Source of the DNA: Thermoplasmatales archaeon JdFR-43
Lineage (GTDB): Archaea; Thermoplasmatota; E2; UBA202; JdFR-43
Reading direction: 5' to 3'
DNA: 5,718 nt
Assembly (NCBI GenBank): GCA_002011355.1
Contig: MTNE01000071.1
Location: 11,248-16,965 of the forward strand
Below the pieces are notes generated by a model that ran no database searches, had not been told where the DNA came from, and worked only from the letters and a program-made list of their open reading frames with translations. Position 1 is the stretch's first letter; each line of letters opens with the position of its first letter. This document shows positions 1 to 5,640 of this stretch, in pieces. A program made the position numbers and the translations under genes.

Positions 1-462
1 CTCATTGCTTCTTGGATTATTCTCACAATAATATTTTATATAAAAGACAAATCCATCTCGCTCGGAACAATAACTCTTATTCCTGTCGCTCTTTGCGTAA
101 TCTGGATACTTGGAAGTATGTACCTGTTTGGCATCCCCCTCAATTTCATGACTATAACTATTGCATCTTTAACTGTTGGACTGGGCGTTACATATGGCAT
201 CCACATAACTCACAGATTCGCAGAGGAAATAAAGGATAAAAATGTTGAGGAGGCATGCAGGGAAACTGTGCTCCACACAGGCTCAGCTTTAATGGGGGCC
301 GCTGCAACTACAATAGCTGGCTTTGGCCTGCTTGTTTTTGCTTTAATGCCGCCTTTGCAGCAATTTGGAGGAATAACTGCTCTTACAATATTGTATAGCT
401 TTATTGCATCAACATTTATTCTACCTTCTGTGCTGGCAATATGGGCAAAGAGGAGGAAATGA
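1..462 (+). CDS. RND/MMPL superfamily membrane transporter, C-terminal fragment
   Basis: The reading frame is open from base 1, so the start lies upstream; 153 residues are visible. I see about five hydrophobic segments (residues 1-14, 19-43, 48-71, 97-118 and 127-147). The stretch GLGVTYGIHITHRF (60-73), followed by TTIAGFGLLVFALMPPLQQF and a final LPSVLAIW, is the closing part of the second six-helix half of HAE3/MMPL-type RND proteins. These integral membrane proteins move hydrophobic or amphiphilic molecules using a proton gradient. The protein ends in the basic tail KRRK, probably cytoplasmic. One oddity: the Asp normally found in the GxGxDY motif is Thr (residue 64) while the following Tyr is kept. 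The stop codon directly abuts the stop of the convergent methyltransferase. The family assignment is firm; the substrate cannot be inferred. Confidence 0.88.
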   Translation, partial: LIASWIILTIIFYIKDKSISLGTITLIPVALCVIWILGSMYLFGIPLNFMTITIASLTVGLGVTYGIHITHRFAEEIKDKNVEEACRETVLHTGSALMGAAATTIAGFGLLVFALMPPLQQFGGITALTILYSFIASTFILPSVLAIWAKRRK

Positions 463-1260
463 TTATTCCTTGATACCTATTGCATAAAACTGCGGGAAAA
501 AATTGAATTCTATGCCTTCTTCTATCGATTTTAAATAATGCTCTTCCCATTTTTTAATTTCTTCTTCACTAAGCCCTTCTCTCTTCAAAACATTCCAGTA
601 AAATTCGCGAGCCCTCATATATGATTCTTTATCTTCTTCACAACTCCATATTCTCAAATTTCCCAAGCCTACTTCTGTTTTTAAACCAGCTCTCACAAAA
701 AGCATTCTGAGTTTTCTGCCGATGTATGGATCTCCTCCTCTATTTTTTATTGCTCTGCCAGCAAAAATCTCATCTACTTCCGGATAGGGAGGCCAGTGTA
801 TTTTACCGCCAAAATCTGGTTCTAAACTGGCAACAACCCTGCCCCCTTTCTTAACAACTCTTGCCATTTCATTAACAACCTGCTGTGGTTCTTTAACCCA
901 CATGAGTAAAAGGTTACATATGGCTATATCAAATGTCTCATTTTTAAATGGCAGGGAATGAGCATCACCCATATAAAGATGAACATTTCTTACACCAACG
1001 AGCATTTTTTTTGCTATTCTTATCATGTCCTCGGAGTCATCTATTGCAATTACAGTACCATTTGTATGATTACATATGTCTCTGGTTACAGCTCCATTTC
1101 CACAACCCACATCCAAAACAAGTTTTGCATCTTTAAGGCCAGCTTTTATGTATATGGGGTGCCTTTCCTCAGCTGTTTCTAGAGCCTGCTGCTCAAGCTT
1201 CCTTATGAAGTGTTCAAGTTCTTCTTTACTTCTATTATGAGGCACAAGGAAATATAGCAA
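463..1260 (-). CDS. Class I SAM-dependent methyltransferase, UbiE/Methyltransf_11-like
   Basis: The 265-residue frame has the full Rossmann-type methyltransferase signature: motif I LVLDVGCGNG (47-56), the acidic end of strand 2 in AIDDSEDM (72-79), GDAHSLPF (98-105), TFDIAICNLLLMW (109-121) and the post-motif helix VVNEMARVVKKGGRVV. A C-terminal part with EPDFGG (147-152) and GGDPYIGRKLRMLFVRAGL (175-193) recalls a common archaeal and bacterial subgroup annotated only as methyltransferase. The enzyme transfers a methyl group from S-adenosylmethionine, probably in the cytosol, to an unknown acceptor. The start is uncertain: the longest form uses TTG at 1260, while GTG at 1245 would begin at PHNRSKEE and is equally reasonable; no in-frame ATG lies nearby. 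There is no Shine-Dalgarno site. The gene diverges from the GH-like gene and converges on the transporter with no gap between stop codons. Confidence 0.92.
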   Translation of the reverse strand: MLYFLVPHNRSKEELEHFIRKLEQQALETAEERHPIYIKAGLKDAKLVLDVGCGNGAVTRDICNHTNGTVIAIDDSEDMIRIAKKMLVGVRNVHLYMGDAHSLPFKNETFDIAICNLLLMWVKEPQQVVNEMARVVKKGGRVVASLEPDFGGKIHWPPYPEVDEIFAGRAIKNRGGDPYIGRKLRMLFVRAGLKTEVGLGNLRIWSCEEDKESYMRAREFYWNVLKREGLSEEEIKKWEEHYLKSIEEGIEFNFFPQFYAIGIKE

Positions 1261-1316
1261 CGAGATAAATAGATTTTTGGATAGTAAAATTTTTCTTGCC
1301 CTTGTTTTTTATTAAT
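1246..1316. promoter_or_regulatory. Divergent promoter region, methyltransferase / GH-like gene
   Basis: This AT-rich gap must hold both promoters. On the minus strand TTTTACTA (1282-1289) sits 22-29 bases ahead of the TTG start at 1260. Alternatively TATTTATC (1264-1271) sits 19-26 bases ahead of the GTG at 1245. On the plus strand the best TATA-like stretch for the GH-like gene is within TAGTAAAATTTTT (1282-1294), slightly further from its ATG than in the other genes here. No box is as good as those before acylphosphatase, uS15 or the RuvC-like gene. Confidence 0.4.
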
Positions 1317-2492
1317 ATGAAAAAACTGCTGGCTACAATGATTTTTTTATTATTTACTGTTCCATTAATAACGGGGAATATTTTTGTAAAAGAATATGTA
1401 GAGAGCAAAGGAATATGGGTATGGGGCTCAACTTTATATGAAACTGGCGTGGACAACTTTGTTTATGAGATGGTGGAGCATAACTTTTCAGATGTTTATT
1501 TGCTAGTTAAGGATGTTACTGGCTACTATACATTCAGCTTAATCAGCGAGTTGTTGAACAAAGCAAATGGAAAGTTTAGAGTACATGCATGGATTATATG
1601 CTTCCAGGATTACAGTCAAGGAGGCTGGATTGATGTAAACTCATCATCCTATAGGCATTATCTGATTAATGACATAATAATTCCATTAGTTAAAATGGGC
1701 GTGGATGGCATTTGCCTGGACTATATTCGATATCCAGGAAATGCATATGGAAATACCTATCCTGTAACATCTTTCTGTATGGAAGTACGGAACGCTGTTA
1801 AAAGCATTAATCCAGATTGCATTTTATCTGCTGCAGTAATGCCGGAAATGGAGGCAAATGCCTACTATTATGGGCAAGATTATGCTGAGATGTCAAGATA
1901 TATGGATGTGTTGATGCCAATGACCTACACCCATAATTATCAGATGCCTCCTTCATGGGTTGGAGAGGTTATATCATTTATAAAGGCGAGAGCAAGTTGT
2001 AAAGTACAAGCGATAATACAGAGCTTAGATGATGAAAGCATTTTTATGAGCAACGACGAATTAAAAGCATGCATAGAATGCGCTTTAAAAAATGGTTCAA
2101 ATGGAATAAGTTTTTTCAGATATCCTGTGGCAGAATGGCAATATGAAATTATAGATGAATATGTCCCCTTTTTTGATGACATTCCTCCATGCATTGAAAT
2201 TGAATATCCTCTGAAAAATTCACTCTATATGTTTGGATACAGAATAATGTCCTTGTATAACAAAACTGTGATAATTGGTTGTCCCAGAGAGCTAAAAGTG
2301 AATACAACAGATAATGAGGGCATAGAGAAGGTAGAATTTTATATTGATGATGAGCTGGTAGCAGAAGATACAGAAGAGCCATATATTTTTGAACTAAGTA
2401 AAGGATGTTATAAAATAAAAGTGGTTTCATATGATTACAGTGAAAATTTTGCAAGCGATGAAATGAATATATGCTTATTCTGCATTTCATAG
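1317..2492 (+). CDS. Secreted glycoside-hydrolase-like TIM-barrel protein with C-terminal Ig-like domain
   Basis: I place the start at ATG 1317 (391 residues) because it gives a clean signal peptide: MKK, a hydrophobic core through about residue 19, then GN. The frame runs up to a TTG at 1296, but that only adds PLFFIN ahead of the signal. Residues 31-270 look like a family-10-type glycosyl-hydrolase-like barrel (GHL10/DUF4015-type): KGIWVWGS at the first strand, KFRVHAWIICF (86-96), GVDGICLDYIRYPG (128-141), ILSAAVMPE (169-177), MDVLMPMTYTHNY (196-208) and NGISFFRYP (262-270). D135 and E177 are plausible active-site acids by position. Residues about 290-391 form an Ig-like module with EIEYPLKNSLYMFG, NEGIEKVEFYIDDELVAED and KIKVVSYDYSENFAS. 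It probably acts outside the cell on a glycan; substrate and activity are unknown. There are 12 cysteines, many for an exported protein. Confidence 0.85.
   Translation: MKKLLATMIFLLFTVPLITGNIFVKEYVESKGIWVWGSTLYETGVDNFVYEMVEHNFSDVYLLVKDVTGYYTFSLISELLNKANGKFRVHAWIICFQDYSQGGWIDVNSSSYRHYLINDIIIPLVKMGVDGICLDYIRYPGNAYGNTYPVTSFCMEVRNAVKSINPDCILSAAVMPEMEANAYYYGQDYAEMSRYMDVLMPMTYTHNYQMPPSWVGEVISFIKARASCKVQAIIQSLDDESIFMSNDELKACIECALKNGSNGISFFRYPVAEWQYEIIDEYVPFFDDIPPCIEIEYPLKNSLYMFGYRIMSLYNKTVIIGCPRELKVNTTDNEGIEKVEFYIDDELVAEDTEEPYIFELSKGCYKIKVVSYDYSENFASDEMNICLFCIS
2465..2472 (+). promoter_or_regulatory. Possible internal TATA box for dtdA
   Basis: GAATATAT lies 22-29 bases before the dtdA ATG at 2494, the same spacing as the stronger TATA boxes in this window. 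It sits inside the last codons of the GH-like gene, so it may be chance AT-rich coding sequence. If real, dtdA can be made from its own leaderless transcript as well as by read-through. Confidence 0.3.
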
Positions 2493-2493
2493 C

Positions 2494-3258
2494 ATGATTT
2501 GCATCGTCATTTCCAAACAAGACATTGCAAGCATGAATATAGCAAAATTTTTGCTCTCCATGGAAAGATGGAAGGAAAAAGATGGCGTATATCTAAATGA
2601 TGAAAAGATGCTTTATTTTATAGATGATGTGCACATCTATCATGATAATGTGGATGAGGAAATAGAAAATCTTGGTTATTCTCCTGACACAATAATTTTT
2701 GCCTCCCGCCATGCATCAGCGGCAAAGAAAAAAACTCTTAGCATACATGCCGTTGGAAACTTCAGCAATGCAGAGTATGGAGGAAAAGATGCAACGCTTG
2801 TTCTCTGTAATCCTTTACTTATGAGAAAGGCTTTGGAATTGCTGAATGAAAAAAGCTTGGAAGAATATGAAGTTTGTTATGAAGCAACACATCACGGTCC
2901 TTATCTGGAAAAGCCTTGCTTTTTCATAGAGGTTGGAAGCACTGAAAAGGAATGGGGAGATGAAAGAGCTTGCAAAGCCATAGCAGAAGTGATTTTAGAA
3001 ATTGAAGAAAAGCAGTATGAGATTGCTATTGGCATAGGTGGTGGGCATTATGCACCGCGTTTCACTGACCTGGCTCTGGAAAAAGACATAGCATTTGGGC
3101 ATATCGCCGCAAAATATGCTGTGCCATATTTGAATGACGGGATGCTGAGGAAAATGATAGAAGCAACGCCAGGCTGCAAAAGAGTATATTTTCATGGGGA
3201 GTATAAAGAAATAAAAGAAATACTGAAGAGAATAGATGTAGAAATTAGTGATAAATAA
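2494..3258 (+). CDS. dtdA: D-aminoacyl-tRNA deacylase, archaeal type (DtdA/DTD2)
   Basis: This enzyme cuts D-amino acids from wrongly charged tRNAs (EC 3.1.1.96), keeping D-residues out of translation; the family is found in archaea and plants and needs zinc. The 254 residues match the usual length. Recognisable blocks are the N-terminal SKQDIASMNI (7-16), FASRHASAAKKKTLSIHAVGN (69-89), YEATHHGP (129-136), FFIEVGSTEKEW (143-154) and GIGGGHYAPRFTDL (180-193). His residues in SRH, THHGP and GGHY are the likely metal or catalytic ligands, by family knowledge. The ATG starts one base after the stop of the GH-like gene, with no Shine-Dalgarno site, so it is either co-transcribed with that gene or read from an internal promoter. 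The two functions look unrelated. Its 3' end faces acylphosphatase across a 97-base spacer. Confidence 0.96.
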   Translation: MICIVISKQDIASMNIAKFLLSMERWKEKDGVYLNDEKMLYFIDDVHIYHDNVDEEIENLGYSPDTIIFASRHASAAKKKTLSIHAVGNFSNAEYGGKDATLVLCNPLLMRKALELLNEKSLEEYEVCYEATHHGPYLEKPCFFIEVGSTEKEWGDERACKAIAEVILEIEEKQYEIAIGIGGGHYAPRFTDLALEKDIAFGHIAAKYAVPYLNDGMLRKMIEATPGCKRVYFHGEYKEIKEILKRIDVEISDK

Positions 3259-3355
3259 TGCTAAAATACGCCCCTTCAAAATATTCTGTATAAAAATTTC
3301 TTATTCTCACGAGAAATGTCTTTGCATCAAGAAAATGATGAATGTCTAGCAAAAA
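3259..3355. other. Convergent spacer with small inverted and direct repeats
   Basis: This is the only sizeable gap between convergent genes. It holds the near-perfect palindrome TTCTCACGAGAA (3304-3315), a second short inverted repeat CATCA/TGATG (3325-3329 and 3336-3340, six-base loop), and a direct repeat AATGTCT (3315-3321 and 3341-3347). The only open frames are tiny, for example 11 codons from the ATG at 3258. A role in ending transcription from both sides is possible, but the stems are only five base pairs. Confidence 0.35.
3351..3355 (-). terminator. Oligo-T tract directly after acylphosphatase stop
   Basis: On the minus strand the TAA stop runs straight into TTTTTGCT. Archaeal RNA polymerase commonly ends transcripts at short T tracts without a strong hairpin, so this is a plausible terminator. 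The same eight bases follow the uS15 stop. Confidence 0.4.
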
Positions 3356-3628
3356 TTAGTCATATCTTATTCTGAATTCTGTTTCGCCTTGTGGCTCCTC
3401 GTATTCTACCTCTACCCTATCCACTCTTGCCAATGGAGGGCCACGATGACACCATTCTATTATTTTTTCAACGCTTTTATCATCTCCTTCAAAAACTGCT
3501 TCAACAGTTCCATCTGGCATATTGCGAACCCATCCCCTTACACCCAACTTATCTGCCACCTCTTTTGTACTTGCACGAAACCACACGCCCTGGACTCTAC
3601 CGTATATCTTAACGTGTGCTCTTTTCAT
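3356..3628 (-). CDS. acyP: Acylphosphatase
   Basis: The 90-residue protein has the standard length and both signature blocks of acylphosphatase (EC 3.6.1.7), a small cytosolic ferredoxin-like-fold enzyme that hydrolyses acyl phosphates such as acetyl- or carbamoyl-phosphate. The first block, [20 protein letters not shown], places the phosphate-binding Arg at residue 18. The second, [20 protein letters not shown], places the catalytic Asn at residue 36. The C-terminal TEFRIRYD fits the closing strand. The start is ATG at 3628, with a TATA box 21-28 bases before it and no Shine-Dalgarno site, so the message is probably leaderless. The gene diverges from the RuvC-like gene, and the promoters abut. 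The physiological substrate is not known for most archaea. Confidence 0.97.
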   Translation of the reverse strand: MKRAHVKIYGRVQGVWFRASTKEVADKLGVRGWVRNMPDGTVEAVFEGDDKSVEKIIEWCHRGPPLARVDRVEVEYEEPQGETEFRIRYD

Positions 3629-3648
3629 GATTGGATATTGAGATGCAA

Positions 3649-3656
3649 AATATAAA
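3649..3656 (-). promoter_or_regulatory. TATA box of acylphosphatase
   Basis: Read on the minus strand this is TTTATATT, 21-28 bases upstream of the ATG at 3628. That is the spacing expected when transcription starts at or next to the start codon. It is separated by one base from the plus-strand TATA box of the divergent gene. Confidence 0.72.
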
Positions 3657-3657
3657 G

Positions 3658-3665
3658 TTTAAATA
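3658..3665 (+). promoter_or_regulatory. TATA box of the RuvC/YqgF-like gene
   Basis: TTTAAATA lies 22-29 bases before the ATG at 3687. The purine-rich AAAG just upstream could serve as the TFB recognition element, but it overlaps the opposite-strand TATA box. Confidence 0.7.
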
Positions 3666-3686
3666 AGCGTAGTCATATAAAAATGA

Positions 3687-4421
3687 ATGATTGGTTTGCT
3701 TACCTCCGACTTTACTCTTTACCACGATGCCGTAAATGTACTCAGAAAAAGGCGTCTTCCCTTTGTTTCTCTTACTTTTAATGATGAGATTCCTTCAAAT
3801 GTTGATGTCATAATTACATCCTCAGGAGAAAAAGAAAAAATAAATTTTGACAACATTGTTATATGGAAAAACGGCAGTAACATAGAAAATCTCATAGATA
3901 AGGCGGTAATGCTTTCCAGGAGCAAAGAAATAAAAATAATTTTTGGAATAGATCCCGGCGACAACATAGGAATAGCCATTTTCGGAAATGAAAAACTTAT
4001 AAGAAGCCTTGTTGCAAAATCGCCAGAGCAGGCAGCAGATTTCATAAAGGGTTATATTAAAGACATAGGAGCAGATGATGTTATTATAAGAATAGGAAAT
4101 GGTGCCCGCCTCATAAGAAATAGGATAATAAATTTTTTAATTGATGAAAATGTAAGGATAGAAATTGTTGATGAGTCAACAATTCCATGCGTAGATAATG
4201 ATGAATTGGCAGCATCGACAATAGCAATGGCAGAAGGAAGGGAAATAAAAGGCATGTTTTCCATTGAGCCAAAAGAAGGAGAAATTAGGGAAATGCAAAG
4301 GCTGAGCAGAATAAAAAGTAAAAATATAACCATTTCAAAAGAATTAGCAAAAAGAGTACTAACTGGAGAAATATGCCTTGATGATGCTATAAAAATGCAG
4401 CGCAGCAAAAATCAGGCGTAG
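3687..4421 (+). CDS. Predicted RuvC/YqgF-type RNase H-fold protein with extra N-terminal alpha/beta domain
   Basis: I do not know a characterised homologue. The 244 residues fall into three parts. Residues 1-80 form a small alpha/beta domain ([20 protein letters not shown], then LPFVSL and [10 protein letters not shown]). Residues 83-184 resemble an RNase H fold of the RuvC/YqgF/Tex type: strand 1 with [17 protein letters not shown] (catalytic-type D89), VIIRIGNGA (132-140, like the IGNG of Tex), IEIVDEST (158-165, like the VDE of YqgF), and a final helix [15 protein letters not shown] with acids D170, D172 and E173. Residues 196-244 are charged and helical ([18 protein letters not shown], then [16 protein letters not shown]) and could bind nucleic acid. 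The acids make a metal-dependent nuclease or resolvase possible, but activity is inference. The ATG at 3687 is supported by TATA spacing. The last ten bases overlap the convergent uS15 gene. Confidence 0.8.
   Translation: MIGLLTSDFTLYHDAVNVLRKRRLPFVSLTFNDEIPSNVDVIITSSGEKEKINFDNIVIWKNGSNIENLIDKAVMLSRSKEIKIIFGIDPGDNIGIAIFGNEKLIRSLVAKSPEQAADFIKGYIKDIGADDVIIRIGNGARLIRNRIINFLIDENVRIEIVDESTIPCVDNDELAASTIAMAEGREIKGMFSIEPKEGEIREMQRLSRIKSKNITISKELAKRVLTGEICLDDAIKMQRSKNQA
4407..4411 (-). terminator. Oligo-T tract directly after uS15 stop
   Basis: On the minus strand the TGA stop is followed at once by TTTTTGCT, and a second T5 run follows 11 bases later (4391-4395). Both lie inside the coding end of the opposite-strand RuvC-like gene. 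T tracts of this kind are typical archaeal terminators, though here they also encode Lys codons of the other gene. Confidence 0.42.
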
Positions 4422-4837
4422 CTCCACTTCTCTGGCAATCTTCCTTCTCTCTTGTAATATTTAACAAGCCTCTTTATCTTTGCCTCAATTAACTGCAGCC
4501 TTCGCCTGTTATGTATATCCTTTTTATGCTCAGCCAGGTGTTTTAACAAATTTGCCCTCTTATCAAGCAAATTGCTTAAGTCCTCTGGAATATCTGGCAA
4601 CAGATTATGCTCTTCCAATACCTTTGTTAATTTCTTGCCCAAAGCTGCCTTTACATCTGGAACGCCATAAGAATCACGCAATATTAAACCTATCATTGCC
4701 GGCGGCTTGCCTTCCTCTGCCAGTTTAACTATAAGCTGTTCTATCTCCTCTGGCTTCAAGCTCCATTCTGGATGTACTCTTTCCACTGGATGCTTTGAGC
4801 CTGACTTGCCTCTTCTTCTTGCATGCATTCTTGCCAT
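4412..4837 (-). CDS. rps15: Small-subunit ribosomal protein uS15 (archaeal S15)
   Basis: This primary 16S rRNA-binding protein sits in the platform of the 30S subunit. I choose the ATG at 4837 (141 residues) because archaeal S15 begins [14 protein letters not shown] and the TATA box lies 22-29 bases ahead of it; a GTG at 4843 would only add two residues. The N-terminal 60 residues ([34 protein letters not shown]) are the extension found in archaea and eukaryotes and missing from the roughly 89-residue bacterial protein. The conserved rRNA-binding core follows, with [20 protein letters not shown] (100-119) and [16 protein letters not shown]. The gene is divergent from pyrK with an overlapping promoter, and its 3' end overlaps the RuvC-like gene by ten bases. 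No other ribosomal protein gene is visible nearby. Confidence 0.97.
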   Translation of the reverse strand: MARMHARRRGKSGSKHPVERVHPEWSLKPEEIEQLIVKLAEEGKPPAMIGLILRDSYGVPDVKAALGKKLTKVLEEHNLLPDIPEDLSNLLDKRANLLKHLAEHKKDIHNRRRLQLIEAKIKRLVKYYKREGRLPEKWSYA

Positions 4838-4852
4838 TGACACGAAATAATC

Positions 4853-4860
4853 TTTTAATA
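4853..4860 (+). promoter_or_regulatory. TATA box of pyrK
   Basis: TTTTAATA lies 22-29 bases before the ATG at 4882. It overlaps by two bases the minus-strand TATA box of the uS15 gene. The spacing supports the downstream ATG as the true start of pyrK and a leaderless message. Confidence 0.62.
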
Positions 4861-4866
4861 TATAAA
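4859..4866 (-). promoter_or_regulatory. TATA box of the uS15 gene
   Basis: On the minus strand this reads TTTATATA, a consensus archaeal TATA box, 22-29 bases before the ATG at 4837. It is the best promoter match in the window, as expected for a ribosomal protein gene. Confidence 0.75.
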
Positions 4867-4881
4867 ATTCACTTTCCTTTT

Positions 4882-5640
4882 ATGCAAATTTGCGAAATTA
4901 AAAAAATTATTGAGCATAACAGCATCCACAAAACTTTCTTTTTTGATCTGGAAATGAAGGCTACAGCTGGCCAATTTGTCATGATATGGATTCCTGGTAT
5001 AGATGAAATTCCAATGTCTTTGAGTTATATTGGCAAGGAAACAGCAATAACAGTTGAAAAAGTAGGAGAAGCAACAGAAGCTTTACACCAAATGAAAGAA
5101 GGGGATAAAGTTGGTATAAGAGGACCATATGGAAAAGGATTTGAAATTGTAGGCAGCAAGGCATTGTTCGTTGCAGGCGGCACTGGCATAGCACCGTTGC
5201 TGCCTCTGATAAAAAAATATGAAGGGGAGAAGCATGTTGTGCTGGGGGCAAGAACAAAAGAGCTTCTTTTATTCATTGATGAATTGGAAGAAATTTCCAG
5301 CCTTCATATTTCAACTGATGATGGCAGCCTTGGCTTCAAAGGATTTGCTTCAGATTTGGCAGGAGAAATTATGGAAAAGGAGGAATTCGACATTGTTTAT
5401 ACCTGTGGGCCAGAGATAATGATGAAAAAAGTGCTTGATTTATGTTTGGAGAAAAGTGTACAAATGCAGGCAAGCCTGGAAAGATACATGAAATGCGGCG
5501 TTGGTATATGCGATTCATGTGCAATAGATGGTTATCATGTCTGCAAAGATGGCCCTGTTTTTGATAGCAACATATTGGCAAAAATAAAGGATTTTGGAAA
5601 ATGGAAGAGAAATGAGGCAGGGAGAAAAGTGGAGATATAG
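4882..5640 (+). CDS. pyrK: PyrK-type dihydroorotate dehydrogenase electron-transfer subunit (FAD, [2Fe-2S])
   Basis: In PyrK proteins, FAD and a [2Fe-2S] cluster pass electrons between the catalytic PyrD subunit (dihydroorotate to orotate) and NAD. I start at ATG 4882 (252 residues, usual length): the frame extends to 4795 but would run through the uS15 gene and promoter, and family members begin near MQICEIKKI. The FAD domain covers about residues 1-90 (GQFVMIWIPG, PMSLS at 44-48, IRGPYGKGF at 79-87). The nucleotide-binding domain starts at LFVAGGTGIAPLLPLI (95-110) and contains VYTCGPEIMM (172-181). The iron-sulfur motif is KCGVGICDSC followed by C221, so ligands are C205, C210, C213 and C221, with a short seven-residue last spacing. 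No pyrD is next to it, so a related role as another ferredoxin/NAD(P) reductase subunit (NfnA/SudB-like) remains possible. Confidence 0.88.
   Translation: MQICEIKKIIEHNSIHKTFFFDLEMKATAGQFVMIWIPGIDEIPMSLSYIGKETAITVEKVGEATEALHQMKEGDKVGIRGPYGKGFEIVGSKALFVAGGTGIAPLLPLIKKYEGEKHVVLGARTKELLLFIDELEEISSLHISTDDGSLGFKGFASDLAGEIMEKEEFDIVYTCGPEIMMKKVLDLCLEKSVQMQASLERYMKCGVGICDSCAIDGYHVCKDGPVFDSNILAKIKDFGKWKRNEAGRKVEI

Noticed and set aside
451..456. AGGAGG, which looks like a strong Shine-Dalgarno site before the ATG at 459
   Set aside because: It encodes the KRRK tail of the transporter, and the ATG frame stops after four codons. The downstream gene is on the other strand.
3258..3293. An 11-codon frame starting MLKYAPSK after dtdA
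   Set aside because: It is very short, its ATG overlaps the dtdA stop, and it has no ribosome-binding or promoter support; it is expected by chance.
3335..3375. A C/D-box sRNA: ATGATGA (3335-3341), CTGA (3372-3375) and a possible AGAA/TTCT terminal stem
   Set aside because: There are no D' and C' boxes in the 30 bases between, the stem has a mismatch next to the boxes, the D box lies in acylphosphatase coding sequence, and ATGATGA-like strings are common in this AT-rich DNA.
3389..3655. Plus-strand frames of 73-88 residues opposite acylphosphatase
   Set aside because: They are antisense shadows of a clearly recognised gene, with compositions unlike real proteins and no family motifs.
3719..4408. 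Two minus-strand frames (108 and 118 residues) opposite the RuvC-like gene
   Set aside because: Both are Ser/Ile/Phe-rich shadows of Asp/Glu/Lys-rich coding on the plus strand, with no promoter or motif support.
4795..4881. A 29-residue N-terminal extension of pyrK from an upstream start
   Set aside because: It would read antisense through the uS15 start and through both TATA boxes. Family members begin near MQICEIKK, and TATA spacing fits ATG 4882.
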